The notes beneath the pieces are model-generated. The model ran no database searches, was not told the origin of the DNA, and worked only from the letters and a program-made list of their open reading frames with translations. Below, piece by piece: positions 1 through 7,768 of a stretch of 11,371 bases of DNA; the stretch's first letter is position 1; each line of letters opens with the position of its first letter. This stretch comes from Pleurotus ostreatus/Saccharomyces cerevisiae fusant. Its lineage: Eukaryota; Opisthokonta. A program made the translations under genes and the position numbers. The DNA lies in contig JAMQCK010001157.1 of the NCBI GenBank assembly GCA_024196135.1, positions 1-11,371 on the forward strand, in the 5' to 3' direction.

Positions 1-198
1 TTGTTTGCGGATACGGTCCCTCAGCTCCGCAAGTCTGGCGATCTCGGCAGTCAGGTGTCCGTCCGCGTCGTCCAGCAAGCGCCGCTGAGTGTTGAGGACG
101 AGGGCGTCACGGGAAGTAGGGACATATCCGGCGCGCTGGTGGTTGACGCTGCCTGCTGCGCTCGTCTGCTTGAGGAGCTCTTCTACGTCCGCCGGCAT
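1..198 (-). CDS. F-box protein, N-terminal fragment (cut by left edge)
   Basis: Sixty-six codons are visible from an ATG at 196-198; the gene continues past the left edge. The N-terminus begins MPADVEELL and contains NHQRAGYVPTSRDA, followed by a charged helical stretch (about residues 35-66, ending LRDRIRKQ) that looks like a coiled coil. The same layout, a helix, then H-R-x-x-Y-x-P, then a coiled coil, precedes the F-box in the two complete genes to the right, so I infer an F-box protein although the F-box itself lies outside the window. F-box proteins are substrate adaptors of SCF ubiquitin ligases. The frame upstream of this ATG meets a TGA without another ATG, and a small intron candidate (211-262) ends 12 nt upstream, so the ATG is probably the true start. 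Family assignment is by likeness to its neighbours. Confidence 0.72.
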   Translation of the reverse strand, partial: MPADVEELLKQTSAAGSVNHQRAGYVPTSRDALVLNTQRRLLDDADGHLTAEIARLAELRDRIRKQ

Positions 199-575
199 AC
201 CAGTGGCTTGCTGTAGGGCAGGGCTCAGGCCTCGCGAGCGCAGCGCAGGGTATGACACGCACCTGCCTCGTTGTCCTTCGGGTACCTTTGAGACGAGAAA
301 GAAAGGAGTGAACAGCGTCTTGAGTCCTGCGACGGTGATCGTGGAAGGAAACAATGGGCTTCAAACGAAGGCAAATGACGCGGTTATTGTTCCCAGCTTC
401 CGGTCAAGCGCACTCCTCCCTACGCTTTCTCTGCACAGTCCCCGCCATGATCAGCTTCCATAGCATTATTCACCGTGTCTACGCGAGATCTTGCAAGGAC
501 AACGCTAAACGAAAAGTATTATCACCAATAGTAGCTGGCGCGCCTTTGATACGTCTGAACCGCAGGCCTGCGTCT
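199..575. other. Intergenic region between two same-strand F-box genes
   Basis: This 377-nt stretch holds the 5' leader and promoter of the left-edge gene and the 3' UTR of the next gene, both on the minus strand. Apart from the intron candidate at 211-262 I see no clear TATA box, RNA gene or conserved coding sequence. The ORFs here are short, overlap and have no recognisable domain. Confidence 0.6.
211..262 (-). other. Probable intron just upstream of the F-box fragment start (5' UTR)
   Basis: On the minus strand a GTGCGT donor begins at 262 and a CCCTACAG acceptor ends at 211, giving 52 nt with a CTGAG branch-like site. It ends 12 nt before the ATG at 198. The reading frame stays open across the junction, but the upstream exon has no ATG before an in-frame TGA, so it is more likely a 5' UTR intron than a coding one. 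Confidence 0.55.
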
Positions 576-2177
576 TTACTGATCGTACTCCTGCTCCTCT
601 CCGTCCCCCCGCTCCCTATTCCCATCCTCCTCGTCTGAATAGTCCCTTGATACAACGCCAACGTCAGGCCAGCTTCGATGCATACCACCGCCCGTGGACA
701 ACTGCCTTAGCGAGGCAAGCGGAACACCGTCCACCGCTCTGACACCTTGCCTCGAGGTGTAGATGCGCTCCACGCTGACGTGGATTGAGGGATCGAGATG
801 ACCGTATTCGAGCTTGATGTAGACGAGGTTGGGCAGGAATGTCAGGGAGCTGGGATTGTCGTCGTCCCGAGCAAGTTCATGGATGAGTTCCAGCGAGACA
901 GCACTTTGCGATAGATCATATATATACTCGTCGTCGCTCAAAGATAGCCGCTGGAGAGGCCGTAGCTGCCGGAGGAGAGTCATGAGGTGAGAGACGGACA
1001 CGGACTGGTAGCACTTGAGCGATAGATCGATCAAGGATGGGCAGCCTGAGGAGCTACCAAGTATATGCTGCAGCGACTCTTCGGGCTTTGGTGCACCGAA
1101 AGGATCGGCGGTCAAGCGCAAAATGCGAAGATTGGGAACGAGGACATGTCGAGACAGGAGGTTGGCGTCATCTCCAAGGTATAGCTCCTCGAGAAGGGGG
1201 AAATACCTGGGAGATCCCCATCCCCTCGGCAGCTCCCCCAGATGAGCTCCAAAACGTTCCTCACCGGCGACGTGCAGCGATAGCAAAGTTGCGGTGCAGG
1301 TCATGGCAACTTGCAGGCACAGGGTGAGGCTAGTGTTCGTGGCGCGTACGCTGAGCCTGGTGAGTTTCCAGGCTCGTGGTAGTATGAGAGGCCGGATGGG
1401 CCCTGCGTGGCTGATGCGAAGGTGCGACACCCTCGGGGCTCGCAGGAAGGGCCGCAGAGGCAGATCGTAGAGACCGGCAGAAGGCCCGCACCACTGGTCC
1501 TCACAGCGGATAGTGAGGTCCTCTAGCAAGGGGAAATCGCGACCCATTAGCATGTCGTAAGCGTCGAGTGGTATGTCCTTGAGCCATAGCTTCGTGAATC
1601 GGTGCGACTCGGGGCAGAAAAGCGCCCAAGCTTCGTCGCTCCACCCCACGACCCGGCCCAAGGTGGTACACCAGTCCAACCTGATCGTCACCTTCAGCGG
1701 CGCCTGAGCAGTCTTCTCGAGCTCGTCCTTCAGAGCGGTGAGGTGGTTTGGGAGAGGACTGTAAAAATTATCAAACCGGAGAGTCGACCATAAGTGCGGG
1801 ATCGAGCGGGCGATCCGACGCCATTGATAGCAGACACGGATGAAGCGCAGCTTCCGAATCCTCTTTCCCGCGTACATGTCTTCCCATCCGTCCGGGACGG
1901 CGAGGAGAAAGATGGCGGAAAGCAGCTCCAAGGGAAGGCGGCGCCATGGCGCGAGAAGTGCATCGTGCAGAACGAGCTGCTCTTGGATCCGCTCGCCAAA
2001 GGTCTCGCGCGCGGCGTCGTCAATCTGCTGTTCGAGCTGACGGAGCGCATGCGCCCTCTCTGCGACGGCGAATGCCGCCTCACTGTCGGGGGCGTAGACG
2101 GTCCGATGAATCTGTTTGTTGGCAACGGCGCGGGCGCTGTTCAAAACCTCTTCGATTGACGTTGAAGATTTAGACAT
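576..2177 (-). CDS. F-box/LRR-like protein (533 aa)
   Basis: A single uninterrupted coding exon of 533 codons. Order: N-terminal helix with the family motif HRTVYAPDSEAA (about residues 24-35), a charged coiled-coil-like segment (about 36-67), an F-box at about 80-133 (LPLELLSAIFLLA, then VCYQWRRIA and LWSTLRF), then a long region of loosely repeated LxxLxL leucine-rich units, and an acidic tail (about 510-533, DEEDG and GDGEEQEYDQ). The F-box is expected to bind Skp1 in an SCF ubiquitin ligase while the LRR region selects the target; the substrate is unknown. The frame is open for 32 more codons upstream, but only from a TTG and across an excellent intron candidate (2181-2230) that ends 3 nt before the ATG, so I start at the ATG, which has A at -3. 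Closest relatives in view are its two cluster neighbours. Confidence 0.88.
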   Translation of the reverse strand: MSKSSTSIEEVLNSARAVANKQIHRTVYAPDSEAAFAVAERAHALRQLEQQIDDAARETFGERIQEQLVLHDALLAPWRRLPLELLSAIFLLAVPDGWEDMYAGKRIRKLRFIRVCYQWRRIARSIPHLWSTLRFDNFYSPLPNHLTALKDELEKTAQAPLKVTIRLDWCTTLGRVVGWSDEAWALFCPESHRFTKLWLKDIPLDAYDMLMGRDFPLLEDLTIRCEDQWCGPSAGLYDLPLRPFLRAPRVSHLRISHAGPIRPLILPRAWKLTRLSVRATNTSLTLCLQVAMTCTATLLSLHVAGEERFGAHLGELPRGWGSPRYFPLLEELYLGDDANLLSRHVLVPNLRILRLTADPFGAPKPEESLQHILGSSSGCPSLIDLSLKCYQSVSVSHLMTLLRQLRPLQRLSLSDDEYIYDLSQSAVSLELIHELARDDDNPSSLTFLPNLVYIKLEYGHLDPSIHVSVERIYTSRQGVRAVDGVPLASLRQLSTGGGMHRSWPDVGVVSRDYSDEEDGNRERGDGEEQEYDQ

Positions 2178-2180
2178 GGT

Positions 2181-2230
2181 CTGGCAGCGCGTCAGACAGT
2201 CGCATCGACATAAGAGAAAAAAGGACATAC
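2181..2230 (-). other. Probable intron ending 3 nt upstream of the F-box gene start
   Basis: On the minus strand the donor GTATGT starts at 2230, a CTGAC branch site follows, and the acceptor GCCAG ends at 2181 (50 nt). Only ACC separates it from the ATG at 2175-2177. The joined upstream exon shows no ATG over the stretch I read, so it is most likely in the 5' UTR, though a short coding first exon cannot be excluded. Confidence 0.6.
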
Positions 2231-2447
2231 GAAAGGTGGAAGCGAAGGGTACAACGCGCTTGATGGGCAACAAGACGCCGAATGCGAAAAGACTGGCGAG
2301 CGCTCGCGAGATGAGCTCGACCTGTGTGAGTGGACAAGATGGACGTCGAGGTCAAGACGCGAACGCGACACATCGATCGCTCGAAGATTCAGAAGCCGCG
2401 CTCATCCCGTGACCAAAGCGCGAAGAAATATACTATTTCGATCCGTC

Positions 2448-4013
2448 CTACTCTAAAAATAGGCCCTTCGAGTCTGTCAGCTTCTCCAGGCAGGCAAGTG
2501 CCGTACCCTCCGCAACGCGCGGATGCCTCCTCGACGCGAAGATATCCTCTACCACCAACCGATACTCGCGGTCCTTTTCCTCCGTATCCTCGCCCACACC
2601 CCGAAGTTCGAGGTGGAGCCGCAGAAGGTTGGGAAGGAGGGTAAGAGCACCATCTACTCCACTATCCCGCGACAGAGCCCTGAGGGTCTTCATATGCATA
2701 ATCAACCCTGTGGGCAGTATGTGTTGCTGAGGCGTGTCGTCGAGAGATAGGTGCAGATCGGTGATCTGCGGGACGAGCTCTAGAAATTCAATCAACCTGA
2801 TGGGCCAGACGAAGGACTCTAGAATCGTGAACGACCGCAATGAAGCACATCCACGCGAGTTGTCCAGCAGGACTCGAAAGGTGGTGAGAATGTCTACGAT
2901 GAGGTGGTGGTAGGCACGCAAGGTTGCGCTCGTGAGCTTTGGGGCGTTCACGAAGCGGCAGAGGGTTAGAGCGCTACCATTAAGGCGCAATTCCTCGAGC
3001 ACGGGCAGTGATATACGAGCGTGATGGGCGTTGGACGGACCAGCCTCGTTCGCTGTGATGATACATTTGCGGAGCGTCTGGCTGCACGCCTGTATCACAC
3101 CCAGAGAAGGTGCGAGTGGGGGCGTGAATATACCGCCCGTGCCGCGTTCGCCGCAAGTGATGATCAGCTCGGTGATCTTCCACGAGGATGGCAGAACGAG
3201 CTCGACGGGCGGAGTGTAGTATTGTATGCTGAGGGACCTGATGGAGGGCGCATGCTGGAACACATGAAGAGGGACTTCGACTAGAGAGCTTCTGTTGGGG
3301 GCGAGTGCAAGGGACAGGGAGGATAGGATAGGAAATTCACAGTGGATGAGGATGTCGTATGCAGGTCGCGGAACCGCGCGGAGAGTCACCTGGCGCCATT
3401 GCTGAGCTGCAGAACATAGGATTTCCCATGCGTCGTCTCCCCAAAAGTCTTCGGCCACCATGCAATTGCGAAAGATCCACATTTCGGGAAGAAGGCCGTC
3501 TACTGTGAGATCCAGAGGCACATTGCCCGCCTTTCTCATCTCCGCCGTCACAGCCGCCGCGTGTTTGGCCAGATCATTGTACCCAGAGAAGAATCGCAAG
3601 GTGGTCCAGATACGCGACGTGGACAAAGCGATTCTTCGCCACGATAGGCATACGTGAGCGACGTTAAGACGCCGCAGTCCAGCCGCCGCGTCATCCCAGC
3701 TGTCCGGGAGCGCAAGGAGGAAGATCTCCGACAGCAGTTCGGAAGGTAGCTTGCGACATGGAGCTAAAAGCGCGTTCTGAAGAGCGATTTGTGCATCGAG
3801 CGCTCGTTGCCGCTCCAGTAGTTCCGAGTGGACACCAAGCAACTTTTGAGAGCCCTGAAGTTTGATATCCAGCTCCCGCCGTAGCTCGAGTAGGGTCTGA
3901 GATTCTTCCTTGATGAGGGACGCCTCTTGACCATTGGGCACGTAAGCGGAGCGATGGAGAGCGATATTGACGACCGCGCGGGCCCGGTCTAGGGCATCTT
4001 CGACAACCTGCAT
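2448..4013 (-). CDS. F-box/LRR-like protein (521 aa)
   Basis: A single coding exon starting MQVVEDALD. Family layout: N-terminal helix with LHRSAYVPNGQEA (about residues 19-31), a long charged coiled-coil-like segment (about 35-80), an F-box at about 89-140 (LPSELLSEIFLLALPDSW, then VCLSWRRIA and IWTTLRF), then leucine-rich repeats to the C-terminus, which lacks the acidic tail of its neighbour. The F-box is very similar to that of the 576-2177 gene, so the two are duplicates that have since diverged mainly in the LRR region. Predicted role: Skp1-binding substrate adaptor of an SCF ubiquitin ligase; substrate unknown. The frame extends 16 codons upstream to another ATG (4059-4061), but that ATG lies inside a good intron candidate, so I prefer the downstream start. 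Confidence 0.87.
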   Translation of the reverse strand: MQVVEDALDRARAVVNIALHRSAYVPNGQEASLIKEESQTLLELRRELDIKLQGSQKLLGVHSELLERQRALDAQIALQNALLAPCRKLPSELLSEIFLLALPDSWDDAAAGLRRLNVAHVCLSWRRIALSTSRIWTTLRFFSGYNDLAKHAAAVTAEMRKAGNVPLDLTVDGLLPEMWIFRNCMVAEDFWGDDAWEILCSAAQQWRQVTLRAVPRPAYDILIHCEFPILSSLSLALAPNRSSLVEVPLHVFQHAPSIRSLSIQYYTPPVELVLPSSWKITELIITCGERGTGGIFTPPLAPSLGVIQACSQTLRKCIITANEAGPSNAHHARISLPVLEELRLNGSALTLCRFVNAPKLTSATLRAYHHLIVDILTTFRVLLDNSRGCASLRSFTILESFVWPIRLIEFLELVPQITDLHLSLDDTPQQHILPTGLIMHMKTLRALSRDSGVDGALTLLPNLLRLHLELRGVGEDTEEKDREYRLVVEDIFASRRHPRVAEGTALACLEKLTDSKGLFLE

Positions 4014-4023
4014 ACGAGTCTGA

Positions 4024-4082
4024 CTGAACGATGAGGTGTAAATTAGTGAGAACTTGAACATAGGGAATTCAGTTTCTCATAC
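4024..4082 (-). other. Probable intron just upstream of the F-box gene start
   Basis: On the minus strand the donor GTATGAG begins at 4082, a CTAAT branch-like site follows, and the acceptor TTCAG ends at 4024 (59 nt). A second AG at 4020 would make it 63 nt. The ATG at 4011-4013 is 6-10 nt downstream. No ATG is evident in the joined frame over the stretch I read upstream, which favours a 5' UTR intron. Confidence 0.55.
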
Positions 4083-4344
4083 CTTAGCAGCCTGAGATAC
4101 ACCGCAATTACTAGGAATGCCGATACTTGCCCAGTATGCGCGTGCGCACTGCGACAAAGTCTCTCTGCGGCTTTGAGACAGTAATCATGAGCCGCGTGAG
4201 CGCATGCATAAGCACAGCACAAACCGATGCGCCGAAGAGAACAAAAGGACAGTCAAGACCGTCCGGCGTGTTGACCGTCGAGGACAAGGTGGTCACAAAC
4301 ACGATCACAAACAAGCGCCCCATCCGGAGATGGCCGGCTGGGCC

Positions 4345-4353
4345 CTATATAAC
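4345..4353 (+). promoter_or_regulatory. TATA box (CTATATAAC)
   Basis: A CTATATAAC match on the plus strand lies about 200 nt before the ATG at 4549. Transcription would be expected to begin roughly 30 nt downstream, giving a 5' UTR of about 170 nt. The core is nearly symmetrical, but its context and position fit the plus-strand LRR gene best. Confidence 0.5.
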
Positions 4354-4548
4354 GACCAACATCGACGGGATTCCTTGTGTCCCTAACCCCCACCCTCATC
4401 GCTGTGCAAGAAGACCGGTTAGGACCAGATTCGCAATCGGCGGACTATCACCGCTCGCCAGTCAGCAGTGAACCGTCGCGCGCACTGGCACCCTCGTCTC
4501 CAGACATCTACTTCCACAAATTCCTACCTTCAAGTTAACTGGCAAGCC

Positions 4549-5598
4549 ATGGACCCGTCTTGGCGTGGCGTCATCAAGTCCTCCACTGAGGTCTGCTTCT
4601 CACCCGAGAAAATGCAACTTCAACACCTTTCCCATGGCCAACCCCTTCGCGACTTCGCTCGTGTGCCGCATGTGCCGAAAGTGAAAGTTCACTGGACGAA
4701 CGTCAAAGGGCTGGAGTCGCTGACCTTTGCTTTTCCGCCTCCCTGGGCTCTCACGCATCTGGAGATGATGCTTCACGACTACGCCTCCCATGATGACCAC
4801 CCGCCACTCTTCGCCGTCCTGGATGCTATCATGTCCTGCAAGGATACACTACGCGTTTGCACAGTCAGAGCCGCCATCGCGTCGATCGAGCCCGCCGTGC
4901 TCGCCCGACCGGCCGTCACGTTCCCCGCGCTCGAGTCCCTCAATCTGCACGATGAAGGGGCCTGCCTGGCACTCCTCATCTCAGCCCCCAAACTGCAGGA
5001 CCTGTTCATCGAGGGCAATCCAACCTGTGAAGGACGCAAGGGACAGCGGTACATCTCGGAAGAGCAGGCGCTCTTCCGACTCAAGACGCTCCTGGATCGG
5101 TCGGGCGACTGCCCGCGCCTGCGCTCCCTCGTCCTTTTCAGCAGCGACCTCGACAAGGGCGATCTGGTGGCGCTACTGCGCCGCCTATCGTCTCTCACAG
5201 AGCTCCAGCTCATCGAACGCTGGGATGCTGAGGCGACCCCATCGATCCTCGACGCCCTCACTCGCAAGCCCGAGGACCTGGCTTCTATGTCGCTCTTGCC
5301 ACTGCTGACCAGCCTGACGATATGCGACGCGGACGAGGATGGTTCTGACCGATATCCGATCTGGGATTGGTACAAGAGTGTCGTGAGGTCGAGGCTGGTT
5401 CGGATGAGGCTCAATGGCAGGCAGCTCGCATGTCTGAAGGAATGCCACACGATCAGTGAGTATTCTTTTGACGGCATTCGAGGCGGCGAATACGACATGA
5501 CCATTGAGCGCTTGGACGAGGACATGTCCGAGGGTGGTTCGGACGTGGACAACATGGATATGTCGTCGGTCGAGTCCGCGGACGAAGCTAAAGCTTGA
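4549..5598 (+). CDS. F-box-family LRR protein lacking the F-box (349 aa)
   Basis: A 349-codon intact ORF from an ATG in a good context (GCCATGG). The protein matches the C-terminal half of its neighbours: QPLRDFARVPHV (31-42) corresponds to LPLRPFLRAPRV of the 533-aa protein (from about residue 239). It then shares PPWALTHLEM, FPALESLNL, SAPKLQDLFI, LLDRSGDCPRLRSL and LLPLLTSLTI with the family LRR pattern. An acidic Asp/Glu/Ser tail (about 322-349) resembles the tail of the 533-aa protein. The first roughly 210 residues of the family, including the coiled coil and F-box, are absent, and none of the plus-strand frames upstream encodes them. It should therefore not bind Skp1 in the usual way. 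It is either a functional headless relative or a truncated duplicate that kept an open frame. It sits inverted relative to the other members. Confidence 0.8.
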   Translation: MDPSWRGVIKSSTEVCFSPEKMQLQHLSHGQPLRDFARVPHVPKVKVHWTNVKGLESLTFAFPPPWALTHLEMMLHDYASHDDHPPLFAVLDAIMSCKDTLRVCTVRAAIASIEPAVLARPAVTFPALESLNLHDEGACLALLISAPKLQDLFIEGNPTCEGRKGQRYISEEQALFRLKTLLDRSGDCPRLRSLVLFSSDLDKGDLVALLRRLSSLTELQLIERWDAEATPSILDALTRKPEDLASMSLLPLLTSLTICDADEDGSDRYPIWDWYKSVVRSRLVRMRLNGRQLACLKECHTISEYSFDGIRGGEYDMTIERLDEDMSEGGSDVDNMDMSSVESADEAKA

Positions 5599-5713
5599 GC
5601 GTACTGCTGTGGACGACAGGATAGCAATAGAATTCTACGCACTTGAACTACACGTAGCACTGGACAAAAAAGGCGGTTCGCTCCAAGTAAAAATTCACGG
5701 TGAGCCGTCTTCA

Positions 5714-6633
5714 TTATGACACATCCAAGGTCTTCAGCAAAATCTTGACCTCCGCCTCTGTCATGCCTCCACCGTCTGTATCCACTGCCTCTATACACCG
5801 CTTGATCGCGATGACCTGTTTCGGGTTCGGCGCATTTATCCAGACGCGACCATTCATGCCCACTGCTGCCTCCAACGGGAACATGGAGCCCAGCAACGGA
5901 AGCAGGAAGTGGTCTGGTGATAACAGCCTGTAAAAGTGTCAGCCCATGAGATGAAATGAGAAGACACGGTGAACATGAGTAGAAAATTACAACGCGAGAG
6001 TGACGGACGACACGACGAAGGGGATGGGTATGGCGATACTCACTGTCGACACATCAGCAAGCTGCAGCGCACAAGGAAGCCGCCCTTGAGCTCTCCAAAG
6101 CCTTCTGCTTTGCGTGTCTGGGCATCAAAGCACTCAAGCTCGGGATCCATGTCGCGATGCGCAAGGGAAACTCGTGCGTAAACGAGAGAGCCGACCTGAA
6201 ATCGGGGAAAGTTAGCCATCAACAAGGTCCATGGTTTATCAGATAAGAATGGTGCATACCTTCAGCTGCGGCCTATTCCTTTTTGTCGCGCCTTCGAATG
6301 CCAGAACATCCAGATTCGCGTTGTGTGCGGCGCCTATGTCGACACGGAACGCCTCGCCAACTCGCAGAGTGACAACCCCTAGTACAGACTCCTGCGCCGC
6401 TGGGACATACTTTGGGGGCAAAAGTCAACATATTTCTTGCATGGAGGCCACATAACACCCACTCTTCGCGAGTTAGCATCCACCCACCAGCGTGCATTAT
6501 TGGGCGAATGGTGTACAGTGCCGGCCTTGGTGGCAACGATTTTCCCCGAGCCTTCCTCTTGTCGCAGCCCAGGCCCAAGTTTGAGGTTAACGTGCTGCGC
6601 GGGGACTTGTTCGCCAGGCAGGACGGCGGCCAT
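5714..6633 (-). CDS. RRP40: Exosome complex RNA-binding subunit Rrp40 (228 aa, 4 exons)
   Basis: Exons on the minus strand: 6463-6633, 6260-6409, 6044-6195 and 5714-5927, joined by introns of 53, 64 and 116 nt; the sum is 229 codons including TAA. Rrp40 (EXOSC3) is one of three cap subunits of the RNA exosome and helps guide RNA into the nine-subunit ring, in nucleus and cytoplasm. Visible family signatures: VLPGE near the start, LKLGPGL and ATKAG in the N-terminal domain, an S1 domain (about 58-115) with SVLGVV, FRVDIG and LAFEGATKRNRPQLK, then YARV and ECFD, and a KH-like domain carrying the GMNG motif at 181-184, typical of Rrp4/Rrp40 instead of GxxG. Length is close to the yeast protein. 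The ATG at 6631-6633 has A at -3 and G at +4. An upstream in-frame ATG at 6685-6687 would add 18 hydrophobic residues. The gene is divergent from VPS37 and convergent with the LRR gene. Confidence 0.95.
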
Positions 6634-6843
6634 AGTGTGATGAGAGAACAATGCAAAAACAAGGAAGACCAAAAACGGAAGAAGCATTGACGGGCCGGCG
6701 ATGCCGTGTTTTGTGGCGTTGGCCCTGGCAGGACGGGCGCTTGTTTTCCGCCATCTTCACAATCCAGGTCTTACGACTCAATCAGGTTATCCACACTTTA
6801 CAACGACATTCTCCACTCACTTATACCCTCCCACCGGACGATA
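6634..6843. promoter_or_regulatory. Shared divergent promoter region of RRP40 and VPS37
   Basis: Only 210 nt separate the two start codons, which point away from each other, so both core promoters and leaders must fit here. I see no TATA box. The RRP40 leader is pyrimidine-rich on the minus strand (about 6640-6690). A bidirectional promoter is an inference from spacing. Confidence 0.55.
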
Positions 6844-7609
6844 ATGCAAGACCAACACCCCCAACCGCAACTCAACACGCAGCTTACCCATGACTTCCCC
6901 GAGCTTGCGCGCCTATCGTGAGCGGCACCGCCCGTTTACGCCTTTCCCGCGTTGACAGCGTCCAGGCGCGAGGATCTCGAGGACATGCTTGCCGATCCCA
7001 ACTACTTTGACGCTATACTGCATACCCTGCCTCGCGTGCGAGCATTGTTAGATCAACAGGCAGCGATGAGTGCAGAGGTGGAGGCACTGGCGCGTACGTG
7101 GGTGTTCCCCCTTGCGATAAGTTGAGGCCAACAACAAGATACACAGAGGCCAACACTGCACAGCAAGAGCCTCTGTATCAGCTGCGCTCAGAAACGCAGG
7201 AATCCTTTACCCAGGCGAAGGCGCTGGAGGCGCGATGGAAGGAGCTCGAGAAGGAGCAACGAGACGTATACCAGGTGCGTCCCCTCCCTTCCTAAGAGTC
7301 GCTTTCCTCAACTAACCATCTACGCAGCGCTTCACCCCCCAATTCCTCCTCATGCGCCTCCGCCACGCCACCACCGCGCAGGACGACCTTTCAGAAACCC
7401 TCGCCAACGCCTTCGTCTCGTCTTCAGCACCCACCACATCTGCAAGCACAGAGCCGCATAGCGGGACAAATACCCCTGTCGGCACCCTTGCGGGCAAGGA
7501 CATCGACGACTTCGTGCGCGAGTACAGGGAGCTGCGGAAGGTGTACCACAAGCGCATGATATGGGGCGAGAAGTGGGGGAATGGCGATGTAGAGTGGAGG
7601 GACGATTGA
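6844..7609 (+). CDS. VPS37: ESCRT-I subunit Vps37, Mod_r domain (203 aa, 4 exons)
   Basis: Exons: 6844-6917, 6966-7093, 7147-7274 and 7328-7609; introns of 48, 53 and 53 nt; 204 codons including TGA. Vps37 is a subunit of ESCRT-I, which sorts ubiquitinated membrane proteins into multivesicular bodies with Vps23 and Vps28. The protein is almost entirely a Mod_r domain: EDLEDMLADPNYFDAIL (27-43), a long charged helix through ALEARWKELEKEQRDVYQRF (about 93-112), then FLLMRLRHATTAQDDLSETLA, a Ser/Thr/Ala-rich linker (about 135-163), and a closing helix DIDDFVREYRELRKVYHKR. The ATG at 6844 is the first in frame. Splice sites of introns 1 and 3 are clear. The acceptor of intron 2 (7146) is the only one that keeps frame but sits in a small direct repeat, so a few residues around 65-75 are less certain. 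Confidence 0.92.
7124..7155 (+). repeat. Short direct repeat GAGGCCAACA across an intron-exon boundary
   Basis: GAGGCCAACA occurs at 7124-7133 and 7146-7155, 22 nt apart. The first copy is in the predicted end of VPS37 intron 2; the second straddles the acceptor, whose last G is at 7146. This looks like a local duplication that may have moved or duplicated a splice acceptor. Confidence 0.6.
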
Positions 7610-7768
7610 GAGCGCTCGCACGTAGTTTGCACCATCATAGATGGACTCGGACGACTTAGCACGAAGGCGATTGCAGAAGGTCCATGATGTATGTATCGAT
7701 AGCACCCAATGGGACGGATTACGGAACATGAAGCTACTACTACAAGACGAGGCTCGACATGGCGCAGA

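Larger units (their letters stand above)
4014..4548. other. Divergent intergenic/promoter region
   Basis: This 535-nt region separates the minus-strand F-box gene from the plus-strand LRR gene. It holds the 5' leader intron candidate of the former and a TATA box for the latter. A 70-codon minus-strand ORF with a hydrophobic start (4111-4323) lies here but has no recognisable domain. I see no remnant of an F-box upstream of the plus-strand gene. Confidence 0.6.

Noticed and set aside
107..364. An 85-codon minus-strand ORF as the start of the left-edge F-box gene
   Set aside because: It starts at TTG and reads through the intron candidate into a different frame from the family-like N-terminus.
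4127..4471. Plus-strand ORF that could have been a missing N-terminal half of the LRR gene
   Set aside because: Its translation contains no F-box motif (no LPxELL or VCxxWR) and no family N-terminal motif.
4779..5798. A 339-codon minus-strand ORF opposite the LRR gene
   Set aside because: It is Ser/Arg-rich low-complexity sequence without a domain, and it is a shadow of the plus-strand gene, whose frame matches the F-box family LRR pattern.
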